Of a stretch of 64,000 nt of DNA, positions 54,232-62,890 are shown in pieces. Each line of letters starts with the position of its first letter. The stretch's first letter is position 1. The DNA comes from Ancylobacter pratisalsi (GTDB taxonomy: Bacteria > Pseudomonadota > Alphaproteobacteria > Rhizobiales > Xanthobacteraceae): positions 3,716,001 to 3,780,000 of the forward strand of contig NZ_CP048630.1 in the NCBI RefSeq assembly GCF_010669125.1. Direction: 5' to 3'. The position numbers and the translations under genes are program-made. The notes beneath the pieces were generated by a model. It did no database searches. It was not told where the DNA came from and worked only from the letters and a program-made list of their open reading frames with translations.

Positions 54232-54873
54232 TTATTCCATCACATTCTGGATCGACCGTGACAGCGCGAAGATGCGCTGTTCCAGTATCACCGGACTCTC
54301 ACAGACGGCTGTCACGGCCTGATTGCGTGCATCGTAGATGCGCGTGTCCCAAAGAACCTTCTTCTCGAGTTCGGCGGTCTTCGCCTTGTCGTCGTCGGAG
54401 GTCGCGGCCTTTTTGGCCTTGGCGAGCGAGAGGCTCTCTTCCTTGATGCGCTTGGCGAGGTCGATCTGATGCTGGGAGTAGCGCTCGATGCCGGAAAGGA
54501 TGCGGCTGCGCAGCGTGTTGATCTCATCGAACACACCGGCGAAGAGCAACGTCAGGCGCGTCTTCTTGTTGGCGCCGGCGTCGGCGGCGAAGGCGTCGAT
54601 CAGGGTATCGGCCTCGTCCATTGGCGTGCGGCGCGCGGCGATGATCGGCACCAGTTCCGAGATCTGTGGGTCCGACCGCCAGTTGAGATTTTCAATCGGC
54701 GGCCCTGCCCACATTTGCGCGGCGGCAAGGGTGGGCACCTTGGGCTGGATGCAGGGCCAGAGCGGATCGGAACTGCTGGCGGCGAGGGTGGGGGAGGCGG
54801 TGGCTAGAAGCGCGAGTGCCCCGATCAGGCGAAGCGGGACATGGCGTGGATGGCGGGGTGTGCGGGCTGGCAT
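54232..54873 (-). CDS. Exported helical protein, LutG-like position
   Basis: This 213-aa secreted protein (signal to about TLAASS) is mostly helical. A coiled-coil-like stretch (RIKEESLSLAKAKKAATSDD) follows PCIQPKVPTLAAAQMW near the mature N-terminus, and two cysteines are conserved in position (near the mature start and in AVCESP). Similar exported proteins end the lut-type operons of methylotrophs. Its function is unknown. It is the last gene of the six-gene minus-strand operon, 72 bases after the permease. Confidence 0.65.
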   Translation of the reverse strand: MPARTPRHPRHVPLRLIGALALLATASPTLAASSSDPLWPCIQPKVPTLAAAQMWAGPPIENLNWRSDPQISELVPIIAARRTPMDEADTLIDAFAADAGANKKTRLTLLFAGVFDEINTLRSRILSGIERYSQHQIDLAKRIKEESLSLAKAKKAATSDDDKAKTAELEKKVLWDTRIYDARNQAVTAVCESPVILEQRIFALSRSIQNVME

Positions 54874-54945
54874 CTGGGCGTCCTCGAAAGCGATCTGGTT
54901 TTGGTTGTTTTTCTGGCTGTTGATGACCGGTCGTGTGCGTCGGGC

Positions 54946-55788
54946 CTATTTGGCGTTGTCAGGCCCGCCGCGCCGGGTCATCACCCCAGCGGAGGGATCG
55001 TAGGCGAAAATTGCCGCGCCAAGGAAGACCAGAGCGCAGCCGGAAACGACCGCCGCCGCAAGTGGCTCGAACTGGCCGTAAAGTGAGAAGCGTATCAGCT
55101 CAACCGCATAGCTGAAGGGATTGAGCGTGCAGATCCACCACAGCACCAGGCTGCTCTCCTGCACCCGCCACAGCGGATAGAGCGCGGAGGAGGCGAAGAA
55201 CATCGGGAAGATGACGAAGTTCATCACGCTCGCGAAGTTCTCCATCTGTCGGAACATCGACGACATCAGCAACCCCATCGCGCCGAGCATCAGGCCTGAA
55301 AGCATGAGCGCGGGAAGTACGGTCAGGTAGCCGATGGGAGGAATCTCGACCTCCCAGAACCAGGCGACGAACAGGAAGGCGTAGACCTGCAGCAGCGATA
55401 CGCAGATGCCGGCTATGAGTTTTGAGGCCAGCAGGAACCAGCGCGGATAGGGGCTGACGAGAAGTATCCGCATCGCGCCGACCTCACGGTCGTAGACCAT
55501 GGACAGCGAGGACTGCAGGCCGTTGAAAAGCTGGATCATCGCCACCAGACCGGGCGTCACATAGACCTCGTAGAGCACGTAGGTCTCATAGGGCGGGATG
55601 ATCGAGACCCCCAGCACCGAGCGGAAGCCGGCGGCGAAGATGAACAGCCACACCAGCGGGCGCACCAGCGCCGAGAGGAACCGGCTGCGCTGGTTGAGGA
55701 AGCGCAGACCCTCCCGCCAGCAGATGCCGGCGAGGCAGATGAGATAGCCCGAAGGAGGGAGGCGGAAGCGATCACCGGGATTGCTCAT
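54946..55788 (-). CDS. lutF: ABC-2 type permease of the PQQ-alcohol system (LutF/PedC-like)
   Basis: This 280-aa inner-membrane ABC-2 permease has six predicted helices, including LICLAGICWREGLRFLNQRS at the start and MLSGLMLGAMGLLMSSMF in the middle. It belongs to the alcohol ABC permease family seen with PQQ alcohol dehydrogenases (PedC; LutF in Methylorubrum). With the ATPase upstream (4-base overlap) it should form the transporter needed for lanthanide use. Whether it imports a lanthanide complex or exports something is inferred from homologues. The gene symbol is by family and neighbourhood. Confidence 0.82.
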   Translation of the reverse strand: MSNPGDRFRLPPSGYLICLAGICWREGLRFLNQRSRFLSALVRPLVWLFIFAAGFRSVLGVSIIPPYETYVLYEVYVTPGLVAMIQLFNGLQSSLSMVYDREVGAMRILLVSPYPRWFLLASKLIAGICVSLLQVYAFLFVAWFWEVEIPPIGYLTVLPALMLSGLMLGAMGLLMSSMFRQMENFASVMNFVIFPMFFASSALYPLWRVQESSLVLWWICTLNPFSYAVELIRFSLYGQFEPLAAAVVSGCALVFLGAAIFAYDPSAGVMTRRGGPDNAK

Positions 55789-56576
55789 ATCGCCCCGCCC
55801 GCCTGTTCGCCGACCAGAGCCAGAAACGCGGCGGAGAGCGAGGAAGCCTCCACCATGGCCGAGACCTCATCGAACGTTCCCTCGGCCCGCACCTTGCCGC
55901 GATGAAGCACGACAACCCGGTCGCCGGGCATAATCTCCTCGATGATGTGGGTTGCCCACAGCACGCCTATGCCGTCATCGGAAACCAGCGAGCGGACCTG
56001 CTCAAGGAGCGCGGCGCGCGAGGCAATGTCGAGGCCAACGGTGGGTTCGTCGAGCAGCAGCAGCCGGGGGCGATGGATCAAGGCACGGGCAATCTCGACC
56101 CGGCGCATCTGCCCACCGGAAAGCGTTCGCACCTTGTCGCGGGCGCGATCGGCGAGGCCGGCTCGCGCCAGCACCTCCATCGCTCGCTGGCGCCCCTTGG
56201 CGAAGCCGATGCCGTGCAGGGTGGCGTGATAGAGCAGATTTTGCAGCACGCTCAGTTCGAGATCGAGCGTGCGCGCCTGAAAAACCACGCCCAGCTGGCT
56301 GAGGGCCGCGGCGGCTTGCAACCGGACGTCGCGGCCCAGCACCTCGATCGAGCCACTGCGGTTGTCGTAGAGCCGGGTGACAAGCGAGAACAGCGTCGTC
56401 TTGCCTGCACCATTGGGGCCGAGCAGTGCCGTGAAGCTGCCTGCCGGCACGCGCAGCGTCACGTCGTCGAGCGCCTTTCGGTCGCCGAAACGATGGGTGA
56501 CGCCGGAGACGGCGAGCGCCGGCACCCTCGCGGGGGGCGAGGCGTCGAGGGGTGGAGTGGTCGGCACAGCCGTCAT
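55785..56576 (-). CDS. lutE: ABC ATPase of the PQQ-alcohol system (LutE-like)
   Basis: This 263-aa ABC ATPase has Walker A GPNGAGKTT (53-61), Q-loop VVFQA, signature LSGGQMRR (152-159) and Walker B LLLLDEP (172-178). The H-loop is ATHI. It matches the ATP-binding subunit linked to PQQ-dependent alcohol dehydrogenases and LutE of the lanthanide transport cluster. The start at 56576 follows the cupredoxin-like gene by 78 bases; the stop overlaps the permease start, so the two subunits are coupled. Confidence 0.85.
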   Translation of the reverse strand: MTAVPTTPPLDASPPARVPALAVSGVTHRFGDRKALDDVTLRVPAGSFTALLGPNGAGKTTLFSLVTRLYDNRSGSIEVLGRDVRLQAAAALSQLGVVFQARTLDLELSVLQNLLYHATLHGIGFAKGRQRAMEVLARAGLADRARDKVRTLSGGQMRRVEIARALIHRPRLLLLDEPTVGLDIASRAALLEQVRSLVSDDGIGVLWATHIIEEIMPGDRVVVLHRGKVRAEGTFDEVSAMVEASSLSAAFLALVGEQAGGAI

Positions 56577-56654
56577 CGGATTCCGATCGGGAAGGAGAGC
56601 CCCGGCACGCGGCCGGGGACCAGCCGCATTCTCAAAGAGCTGAAACGATCTGTC

Positions 56655-57089
56655 TCATCTGACGACGAATTCGCCGCTCATGCCACGCTCTTCCATGCCC
56701 TTGCAGTACCAGGCGAAGGTTCCGGGCTTGATCGGCACGAAGAACATCTCAGCCTCGCCCTCCTCCTCGAATTCGAGTTCGGTGAGGTGGATCGCCTTGA
56801 TCTCCATGCCGCCAGCCTCGACCTTGCGCAGGAAGATGCTCTGGAAAAGTCCGGGCGACTGCCAGGCGCATTCCTTGTTGCCGGTCGACTTGATCATGAG
56901 CGAGTAGGACGTGCCGGTCTCCAACTCATAGGTCTTCTGTGAAACGCCGTAGCCGGCATCGCCCAGCCCGACGGTAAGTTCCTCGAGTTCAGTAGGTTTC
57001 AGCGTCATGTCGCCTTCGGCGCGAGCCGCCGTTGCGGCCAGGGTCAGGGATAGGGCGGTCGCCGTCACTAAAGCGAGGGTTCTTGTCAT
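56655..57089 (-). CDS. Exported cupredoxin-like protein of the lut-like operon
   Basis: This 144-aa protein has a signal peptide (to about ARAEG) and a plastocyanin/azurin-like beta fold. The C-terminal loop PGTFAWYCKGMEERGM has the copper cysteine (C129) and methionines (M132, M137), but the histidine normally between them is missing, so type 1 copper binding is doubtful. The protein is strongly acidic in the middle (ELEFEEEGEAE), which could bind hard cations such as lanthanides; that is speculation. Similar small exported proteins occupy this place in lut clusters. Confidence 0.7.
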   Translation of the reverse strand: MTRTLALVTATALSLTLAATAARAEGDMTLKPTELEELTVGLGDAGYGVSQKTYELETGTSYSLMIKSTGNKECAWQSPGLFQSIFLRKVEAGGMEIKAIHLTELEFEEEGEAEMFFVPIKPGTFAWYCKGMEERGMSGEFVVR

Positions 57090-57158
57090 GTCGAATCCTT
57101 CGGAGACTGTCTGTTTCGGCAGTTCTGTCTTCTGTTGCGGGCGCGCAGCACGCGGCGG

Positions 57159-58145
57159 CTAGGGCACAATCACGACGCCCCAGGGCGCGCGGCCGACAGT
57201 GACCGATTTGGTGACCTTCTCCGACGCCACATCGATCACCGAGATGTCGTTGGAGTTGCCATTGGTGGAGATGAGCAGCTTCTCGTCCGGGGTGAAGCCG
57301 AGCTGCCAGACACGCTGGCCGACGAGCAGGTACTTCTCCACTTCAAACGTCTTCGAGTTTACCACCGCCACGCGATTGGCGGGCCCGAGCGCGACAAAGG
57401 CCTTGGAGCCATCCTTGGTGAGACGCACCCCGACCGGCTGGATGGCCTCATCGGCCACGCCCGGAATCTTGAACGAGATCTTCTTGATGATCTTCCATGT
57501 CGTCGGATCGACCACCGCCACAGTGCCGCCGACCTCGGAGGAGATCCAAAGCTGCTTGCCGTCCTTCGAGAATTCGGCGATGCGCGGGCGTGAATCGACC
57601 AGGATATTCTCGATGATCTCGTTGGTGCTGGTGTCGATCACATGCGCCATGTTGGTGGTTTCGGAGGTGTTGACGAGGTACTTCCCGTCCGGGCTGACGC
57701 CCATGCCCTCCGGCTCCACGCCTACCGGAATCTCGGCGATCAGGTCGTTGTTCTCGACATTGACCACCGTGACCATGTTGTCGTCTTCGTTGGCGATATA
57801 GAGCGGATTGCCGGACGGGTGCAGCACGAACAGCTCGGGGTCGGGACCTGAGCGCAGTGATTTCACCAGCTCGAGGGTCTGTGAATCGTAGACTTCGACA
57901 CGGTTGTCGTCGGACGCGCACAGATAGATCAGCTTGCCATCCGGACTGGCGGTGATGCCGCGGGGCCGGCGGCCGGTCTTGATGGTCTTGATGACCTTGA
58001 GGCTGTCCATGTCGACCACGCTCATCGTGTGGTCGCGCTCATTGGAAATGAAGGCGCGGGAATCAGCCTGCGCCGGCATTGCGTCGACCATCAAAAGCCC
58101 TGCCAGCACGGCAAGTCCGGCTGGGAGCGTGATCGGGCGTTTCAT
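57159..58145 (-). CDS. lutB: PQQ-associated YVTN beta-propeller protein (LutB-like)
   Basis: This 328-aa exported seven-bladed propeller has a signal peptide (to about MPAQADS) and repeats of the YVTN type such as AFISNERDHTMSVVDMDS and ITASPDGKLIYLCASDDN. The family is the PQQ-dependent catabolism-associated beta-propeller. It may dock a partner or bind a cofactor in the periplasm. It is the second gene of the lut-like operon, 27 bases after the binding protein gene. The symbol is by position and family. Confidence 0.82.
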   Translation of the reverse strand: MKRPITLPAGLAVLAGLLMVDAMPAQADSRAFISNERDHTMSVVDMDSLKVIKTIKTGRRPRGITASPDGKLIYLCASDDNRVEVYDSQTLELVKSLRSGPDPELFVLHPSGNPLYIANEDDNMVTVVNVENNDLIAEIPVGVEPEGMGVSPDGKYLVNTSETTNMAHVIDTSTNEIIENILVDSRPRIAEFSKDGKQLWISSEVGGTVAVVDPTTWKIIKKISFKIPGVADEAIQPVGVRLTKDGSKAFVALGPANRVAVVNSKTFEVEKYLLVGQRVWQLGFTPDEKLLISTNGNSNDISVIDVASEKVTKSVTVGRAPWGVVIVP

Positions 58146-58172
58146 CGGTTCCTCCTGGCAAACATTTGATTT

Positions 58173-59405
58173 TTAATTGAATTTGCACTTCGTCTCGGGT
58201 CTGTCGAAGCCGAGCGTGTCGAGTGGCGTGACCTGGTGGAGAAACCCCGCCTGCGGCGAGAGCGTCACCGTGTTGGTGGCATGGGTCAGTAAGATCGGCT
58301 GGCGCAGCTGATGGTCCCAGTCGCGGAAACTGGCGGCGACGCCCTTGAAGACCGGCAGGTCGTAATCCGGCGAAAGCAACAGCGCTTCCACCTTTTCCGG
58401 ATCGCTGTCGCGGGTCTTCAGCCCCGCTGAGCCGATCGCGAACACGCCCTGCCACATCTGGAAGTCCATTGGCTGCATCATCCGCTTGGACTGCTTGAAG
58501 AAGCGGCTCTGCAACTGCGCGGCGCCCCAGTTCTCCATAGTGGGGTGCCAAGAGAGCGGCATCAGCCCCTGTGTGCCGGCGATCGGGCGCGCGAGCCAGG
58601 TGTTGTAGGGCAGGATGTCGCCGAATTCGCCGAGTTCGTCCGCCACGATCAGCAGATCATAGTCGCCAACCTGGGTGCCGCGGGGCACCTCGGACTGGGC
58701 CGTGGCGCGCGCATCCGGCCCGTAGTCCCACACCTTCTCGGCAACGATCTTGGCGCCGAACTTCTTCGCCGAGCGCCGCACCGCTTCGGCATAGAGCTTG
58801 TCCCCATCGGTACGACCAATCATCAGGAACCAGTTGCGCCAGCGCTTGGTGACGAGAAACTGGGCCAGCGCGTCCGTCAACATCGAGCGGCTGGGGGCGA
58901 CGTGGAACACGTTGGCCCGGCAGTCCTCCTGGCGCAGGCGATCATCGGTCGCGCCGACATTGATCAGGGCGACCTTTCGGCCCTTCATCGCGTCAGCTAT
59001 CCGCAGCAACTGATCCGCGGGCACATCGAGCAGGAGATAGGCATTGCCCGCGTCGACCAGCTTCTGTGCCGCCGCCAACGGGTCGCCATCCGTGGGCACG
59101 ATCTCGGAGGTGAGCTGATAGTCGAGTTTGAGAAACCGGCCGCTGGTGAGACTGTCGCGAATGCCAAGTTCGGCCCCGGCAATGCCGAGATCATCCGGCG
59201 GCATCTGCAACGGCGCGATCCATGGCGGTGGCTCTGGCAATTGCCTCACCACGCCGATCTTGAACGTCTGCGCAGGCGGAATCGCAGCCGCCGGTTTTGC
59301 GGCCAACGGCGGCGAGGCAGGCTGCTGGGCCATGACGGGGGCAGCGGCACACACACCCAAGAGGCACCCCGCAACCGCGGCGTTCGCCATCCAATTCATT
59401 GGCAT
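58173..59405 (-). CDS. lutA: Periplasmic binding protein of the PQQ-alcohol ABC system (LutA-like)
   Basis: This 410-aa secreted protein (signal to about APVMAQQ) has a leucine-binding-protein-like fold: FKIGVVRQLPEPPPWI at the start, DGDPLAAAQKLVDAG and RTDGDKLYAEAVRRS in the middle. It fits the binding protein of the PQQ-dependent alcohol dehydrogenase ABC system, LutA in Methylorubrum. ATG 59405 has GGGA upstream. It is the first gene of the six-gene operon and divergent from the DUF3280-ABC operon. The ligand is unproven; in relatives it serves lanthanide uptake. Confidence 0.83.
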   Translation of the reverse strand: MPMNWMANAAVAGCLLGVCAAAPVMAQQPASPPLAAKPAAAIPPAQTFKIGVVRQLPEPPPWIAPLQMPPDDLGIAGAELGIRDSLTSGRFLKLDYQLTSEIVPTDGDPLAAAQKLVDAGNAYLLLDVPADQLLRIADAMKGRKVALINVGATDDRLRQEDCRANVFHVAPSRSMLTDALAQFLVTKRWRNWFLMIGRTDGDKLYAEAVRRSAKKFGAKIVAEKVWDYGPDARATAQSEVPRGTQVGDYDLLIVADELGEFGDILPYNTWLARPIAGTQGLMPLSWHPTMENWGAAQLQSRFFKQSKRMMQPMDFQMWQGVFAIGSAGLKTRDSDPEKVEALLLSPDYDLPVFKGVAASFRDWDHQLRQPILLTHATNTVTLSPQAGFLHQVTPLDTLGFDRPETKCKFN

Positions 59406-59662
59406 TTCGTCCCTGATGCGTTCTTTTTGGGAGGCGGATTTGACGTTCCGTCATCTTCCAAGAAAGTCTATCAAAGACATCTGAGTATTCAACACAATAG
59501 AAAGTATAAGAATTTAATAAGACTGTAAGATTGCCGCATTTATATTGGAATTATTCCTGAATATGTGACGGAGTTTTGATCGTCATCAGTTGCGGCAACC
59601 GTGTTGAGCGATATGATCTGGCCCAGGCGATGAAACAAATCGCGCAAGGGAGTCCGTCCGGG
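59406..59662. promoter_or_regulatory. Divergent promoter region of the lut-like and DUF3280 operons
   Basis: This AT-rich 257-bp region carries a TGACG-ttc-CGTCA inverted repeat (59441-59453). Both operons must start here. The symmetric site is a candidate operator for joint control; no regulator gene is nearby. Confidence 0.5.
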
Positions 59663-60196
59663 ATGAACAGTCTCACGCGCGTCGCCGGCGCCATAGCGGC
59701 AGGCATCTGCGTCTTCGCCCTTGGCGTGTCCGCTGCCGCAGCGGCCACACGCGTGGCGGTGTTTGACTTCGAACTGTTCGATACCAGCGGCGAAGCCGGC
59801 CTCAATGGTCCGAAACCGGAAGAGGCGCATCGTCTTGCGCTCATCTCCGATGCGATGCGCCGGAAGCTCTCCGAGATGGGCTATCAGGTCCTCGACCTGG
59901 CGCCCGAGAAAGCCCAGATCGAGGAGCAGACGCCATTTCGTAACTGCAATAGCTGTGAGCTGCGCATCGCGCGTCGGCTTGGTGCCGATATCGAGGTGAT
60001 CGGGTTGGTGCAGAAGGTGTCCAACCTCATACTCAACATCAATTTCCAGCTCCGCGACGTGGCGGATGGCAAGGTGCTGCGCGCGGGAAGTGTCGATATT
60101 CGCAACAACACCGACGAATCCTGGATGCGCGGGGTCTCCTACCTCATGCGCAATCGACTGTTCGATCCACCTCTGACCGGCAAGGCGACGCCATGA
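59663..60196 (+). CDS. DUF3280 exported protein
   Basis: This 177-aa periplasmic protein has a signal peptide (VAGAIAAGICVFALGVSAAA) and the DUF3280/DUF2380 fold: TRVAVFDFELFDTSGEA, then CNSCELRIARRLGADIEVIG with a CxxC. The CNSC cysteines suggest a disulfide or metal site. Such proteins occur in methylotrophy and PQQ loci; the role is unknown. ATG 59663 is chosen for the signal peptide start, with GGAG upstream; ATG 59630 is possible. Its stop overlaps the next start (ATGA), so it belongs to the ABC operon. Confidence 0.75.
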   Translation: MNSLTRVAGAIAAGICVFALGVSAAAAATRVAVFDFELFDTSGEAGLNGPKPEEAHRLALISDAMRRKLSEMGYQVLDLAPEKAQIEEQTPFRNCNSCELRIARRLGADIEVIGLVQKVSNLILNINFQLRDVADGKVLRAGSVDIRNNTDESWMRGVSYLMRNRLFDPPLTGKATP

Positions 60197-61197
60197 CGGG
60201 CCACCCGATGTTTCCTCGTCGTCATTTTCTCGCGGCGGCGGCGGGCCTCGCGCTGCTGCCCATATCCGCTCGTGCGCAAAGTGGCGCGTCCGTGGGCACG
60301 CTGCGGATCGGCGCGCTGAAGTTTGGCACGCTGAACTGGTTGATTGCCACCATCGAGGCGGAAAAGCTCGGCGCCAGGGAAGGTCTTGTACTGGACAGTG
60401 TCGACTTCGCCAGCGGCCAGGCGACGACGGTGGGGCTGCAGGCGGGAGACATCGATCTCATCGTCACCGACTGGCTATGGGCGATGCGTCGGCGCGCCGA
60501 TGGCGAGCGCCTGCGCTTTGCACCGTTTTCGAATGCCCTCGGCGCGCTGATGGTGGCGGCGGACGGGCCGGTGAAAACGCTCGCAGACCTGCGCGGGCGC
60601 CGGCTCGGCGTTGCCGGTGGTGCATTGGACAAGAGCTGGCTGCTGCTGCGCGCTTATGGCGAAAAGCAGATCGGCGCGGATCTCGCCCAGGTTGCCGAGC
60701 CGGTCTACGGCGCGCCGCCGCTGGTGAACCAGCAGCTTGAGCTCGGCCGCATCGACGCGGTGTTGACCTTCTGGCCCTATGCGGCGCGGCTGGATGCCAA
60801 GGGCTATACGCGTCTGCTTGATGTGAAGGACGTGATCGTGGGGCTGGGCATCGACCCCGCGCCGCCGCTTGTGGGCTATGTTTGGCGCGAGGCGATCCTG
60901 GCCGAGAAGGGCGCGGCCATTGCCGCCTTCCTGCGCGCGGCGGCCGCTGCCAATCGCGTGCTGGCCACCTCCGACGCAGCGTGGGAGCGCATTCGCCCGC
61001 TGATGCAGGCGGCCAATGATGCCGAGTTTCGAAAGCTCTGCGACTATTACCGTATGGGCATTCCGGGCAGCTTCGGGGAAGCTCAGCGCGCGTCCTGCGC
61101 CGCTCTCTACAAGGTGTTGGCCGATATTGGCGGACCCGAGCTGGTCGGGCCGAACCCGGCGTTCGATCGCGGTCTCTTCGCACCGTCGGGGGAGTGA
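60193..61197 (+). CDS. NitT/TauT-type ABC binding protein
   Basis: This 334-aa binding protein of the SsuA/TauA/NrtA class has a twin-arginine-like signal (FPRRHFLAAAAGLALLPISA). The fold starts LRIGALKFGTLNWLIATIEA, and GRIDAVLTFWPYAARL is typical of the C-terminal lobe. With the permease and ATPase encoded next it forms a complete importer. The ligand is unknown. The location beside the xox and lut-like genes suggests a C1-related metal chelate, cofactor or organic sulfur compound. Confidence 0.88.
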   Translation: MTGHPMFPRRHFLAAAAGLALLPISARAQSGASVGTLRIGALKFGTLNWLIATIEAEKLGAREGLVLDSVDFASGQATTVGLQAGDIDLIVTDWLWAMRRRADGERLRFAPFSNALGALMVAADGPVKTLADLRGRRLGVAGGALDKSWLLLRAYGEKQIGADLAQVAEPVYGAPPLVNQQLELGRIDAVLTFWPYAARLDAKGYTRLLDVKDVIVGLGIDPAPPLVGYVWREAILAEKGAAIAAFLRAAAAANRVLATSDAAWERIRPLMQAANDAEFRKLCDYYRMGIPGSFGEAQRASCAALYKVLADIGGPELVGPNPAFDRGLFAPSGE

Positions 61198-61204
61198 GCC
61201 GGCG

Positions 61205-61954
61205 GTGTCCACGGCTTTTCGCCTGCTGCTGACCGCGTTCTCGCTGCTCATGCTTGTGCTGGTCTGGCAGGTGGCTGCCTGGTGGCTGGCGTCTCCCCTG
61301 TTGCCCGGGCCTCCCGCTGTGATGAAGGCGATGGAGCAGGCGGCGGCGCAGGGGGCGCTTCAGACCAATATCGCCATCACTCTGGCGCGGGTCGCCGTGA
61401 GTTTCGCCCTCGCCATGGTGGTGGGCTCGGCTGTCGGAATCATGCTCGGCCGGTCGCGGCAGCTCAACGAACTGTTCGGCCCATGGCTGATCGTGCTGCT
61501 GAACCTGCCGGCGCTGGTGATCATCATCCTTTGTTATGTCTGGTTCGGGCTCACTGAGGTCGCGGCGATAACCGCCGTTGCCATCAACAAGATTCCCAAC
61601 GTTGCGGTCACGATGCGCGAGGGCGCGGCCGCGCTGTCACGCGATCTCGACGAGATGGCGCGAGTCTACCGCATTCCCGCGTTCAAGGCGCTGCGCGACG
61701 TCACCTTGCCCCAGCTTGTGCCCTTCTTCACCGCCAGCGCGCGCTCCGGCCTCGCGCTGACCTGGAAGATCGTGCTTGTGGTGGAGCTGCTCGGGCGTTC
61801 CAACGGGGTCGGGTTCGCCTTGCAGACCGCCTTCCAGCTGTTCGATGTCGCCACCGTGCTGGCGTATGCGCTGGCCTTCACGGTGGTCGTGCAGTTCATC
61901 GAGATCGCGTTGCTCCAGCCATGGGAACGTTGGGCGAACAGGTGGCGGCGATGA
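61205..61954 (+). CDS. NitT/TauT-type ABC permease
   Basis: This 249-aa inner-membrane permease of the BPD/TauC class has about six helices. The EAA-like loop region is MREGAAALSRDLDEMARVYR followed by ALRDVTLPQLVPFF. GTG 61205 is chosen because GGGGGAG precedes it; longer in-frame starts lie inside the binding protein gene. It follows the binding protein by 7 bases and overlaps the ATPase start. Confidence 0.88.
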   Translation: MSTAFRLLLTAFSLLMLVLVWQVAAWWLASPLLPGPPAVMKAMEQAAAQGALQTNIAITLARVAVSFALAMVVGSAVGIMLGRSRQLNELFGPWLIVLLNLPALVIIILCYVWFGLTEVAAITAVAINKIPNVAVTMREGAAALSRDLDEMARVYRIPAFKALRDVTLPQLVPFFTASARSGLALTWKIVLVVELLGRSNGVGFALQTAFQLFDVATVLAYALAFTVVVQFIEIALLQPWERWANRWRR

Positions 61955-62673
61955 CGTCGATTTCCCTGACCATCGCAGATAAACGCTATCCCTCGGTCGG
62001 TGGCGCACCGGCGCGCGAGATTTTCCACGACTTCCGGCTCGATGTGGCCGCGCATGAATTCGTCGTGCTGCTCGGCGCGTCGGGGCTGGGAAAGACCACG
62101 CTTCTCAATATCGTGGCCGGTCTCGACACCGCGTTCCGGGGGGACGTGAACTTTGGTTCGCCGTCACCGCGCATCGCCTATGCCTTCCAGAGCCCGCGTC
62201 TCCTGCCGTGGCGGACGGTTCTCGAGAACGTGGTTCTGCCGCTGCCGTCCGGGCCCGCGGCGCGCGAAGGGGGGCTGGCGATGCTGCACGAGGTCGGCCT
62301 TGCCGATCTGGCGGATGCGTATCCGGAGAGACTGTCGCTCGGGCAGCAGCGCCGGGTCGCGCTGGCGCGCGCCTTCGTCATCGGGCCGGACGTGTTGCTG
62401 ATGGACGAACCCTTCGTCTCGCTGGATGAGGCAAGCGCCACGCGGCTGCGTCTGCTCCTGCGCTCCCTGTTGCTGAAACGTGCCGCGACGGTGCTGTTCG
62501 TGACACATGACGGCAACGAGGCGGCGGCGCTTGCCAGCCGGATCGTCCTGCTGGAGGGCGCGCCCGCCCGGGTGGCTCTCGATGTGGTGGACGACCTCAC
62601 GCCGCAGGACCGGGCAAGCACGGCCAGGGTGGAGGCCTTCAGGCGCCGGGTCGGGCTCTCCGTGGCAGACTGA
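61951..62673 (+). CDS. NitT/TauT-type ABC ATPase
   Basis: This 240-aa ATPase has Walker A GASGLGKT (42-49), Q-loop AYAFQSPRLLPWRTV, Walker B VLLMDEP (148-154) and H-loop VTHDGNEA. The signature reads LSLGQQRR (128-135) in place of LSGGQ, a tolerated variant in this class. ATG 61951 overlaps the permease stop (ATGA). It is the last gene of the plus-strand operon and is followed by a bidirectional terminator. Confidence 0.88.
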   Translation: MTSISLTIADKRYPSVGGAPAREIFHDFRLDVAAHEFVVLLGASGLGKTTLLNIVAGLDTAFRGDVNFGSPSPRIAYAFQSPRLLPWRTVLENVVLPLPSGPAAREGGLAMLHEVGLADLADAYPERLSLGQQRRVALARAFVIGPDVLLMDEPFVSLDEASATRLRLLLRSLLLKRAATVLFVTHDGNEAAALASRIVLLEGAPARVALDVVDDLTPQDRASTARVEAFRRRVGLSVAD

Positions 62674-62691
62674 ATTCCACCACCGCGGCAT

Positions 62692-62724
62692 GAAAAAGCC
62701 CGGAGCGCCTTAGCCCCGGGCTTT
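62692..62724. terminator. Bidirectional rho-independent terminator
   Basis: AAAGCCCGG and CCGGGCTTT arms enclose a 15-base loop. On the plus strand the stem ends in CTTT after the ABC operon. On the minus strand it ends in CTTTTTC after fae. It serves both convergent transcripts. Confidence 0.8.
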
Positions 62725-62890
62725 GAGGAAGTCGGTCGATCGGAGAGGGCGGAGCCCGTCTTCTCCATCCAGAAAGCAGCGGCGGAAGCCGCCGTCACTT
62801 ATCGAGGAAAATCGCCGCCAACCGCTGGAGCAGGCCCTTCGGATGCTGGGCCGCGGGCGGTGCTATTGTCTGTCCAGGGTTGCTTCCGAT

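Noticed and set aside
55902..56942. 346-codon plus-strand open frame
   Set aside because: It is antisense to the ABC ATPase and cupredoxin-like genes, with no domain of its own.
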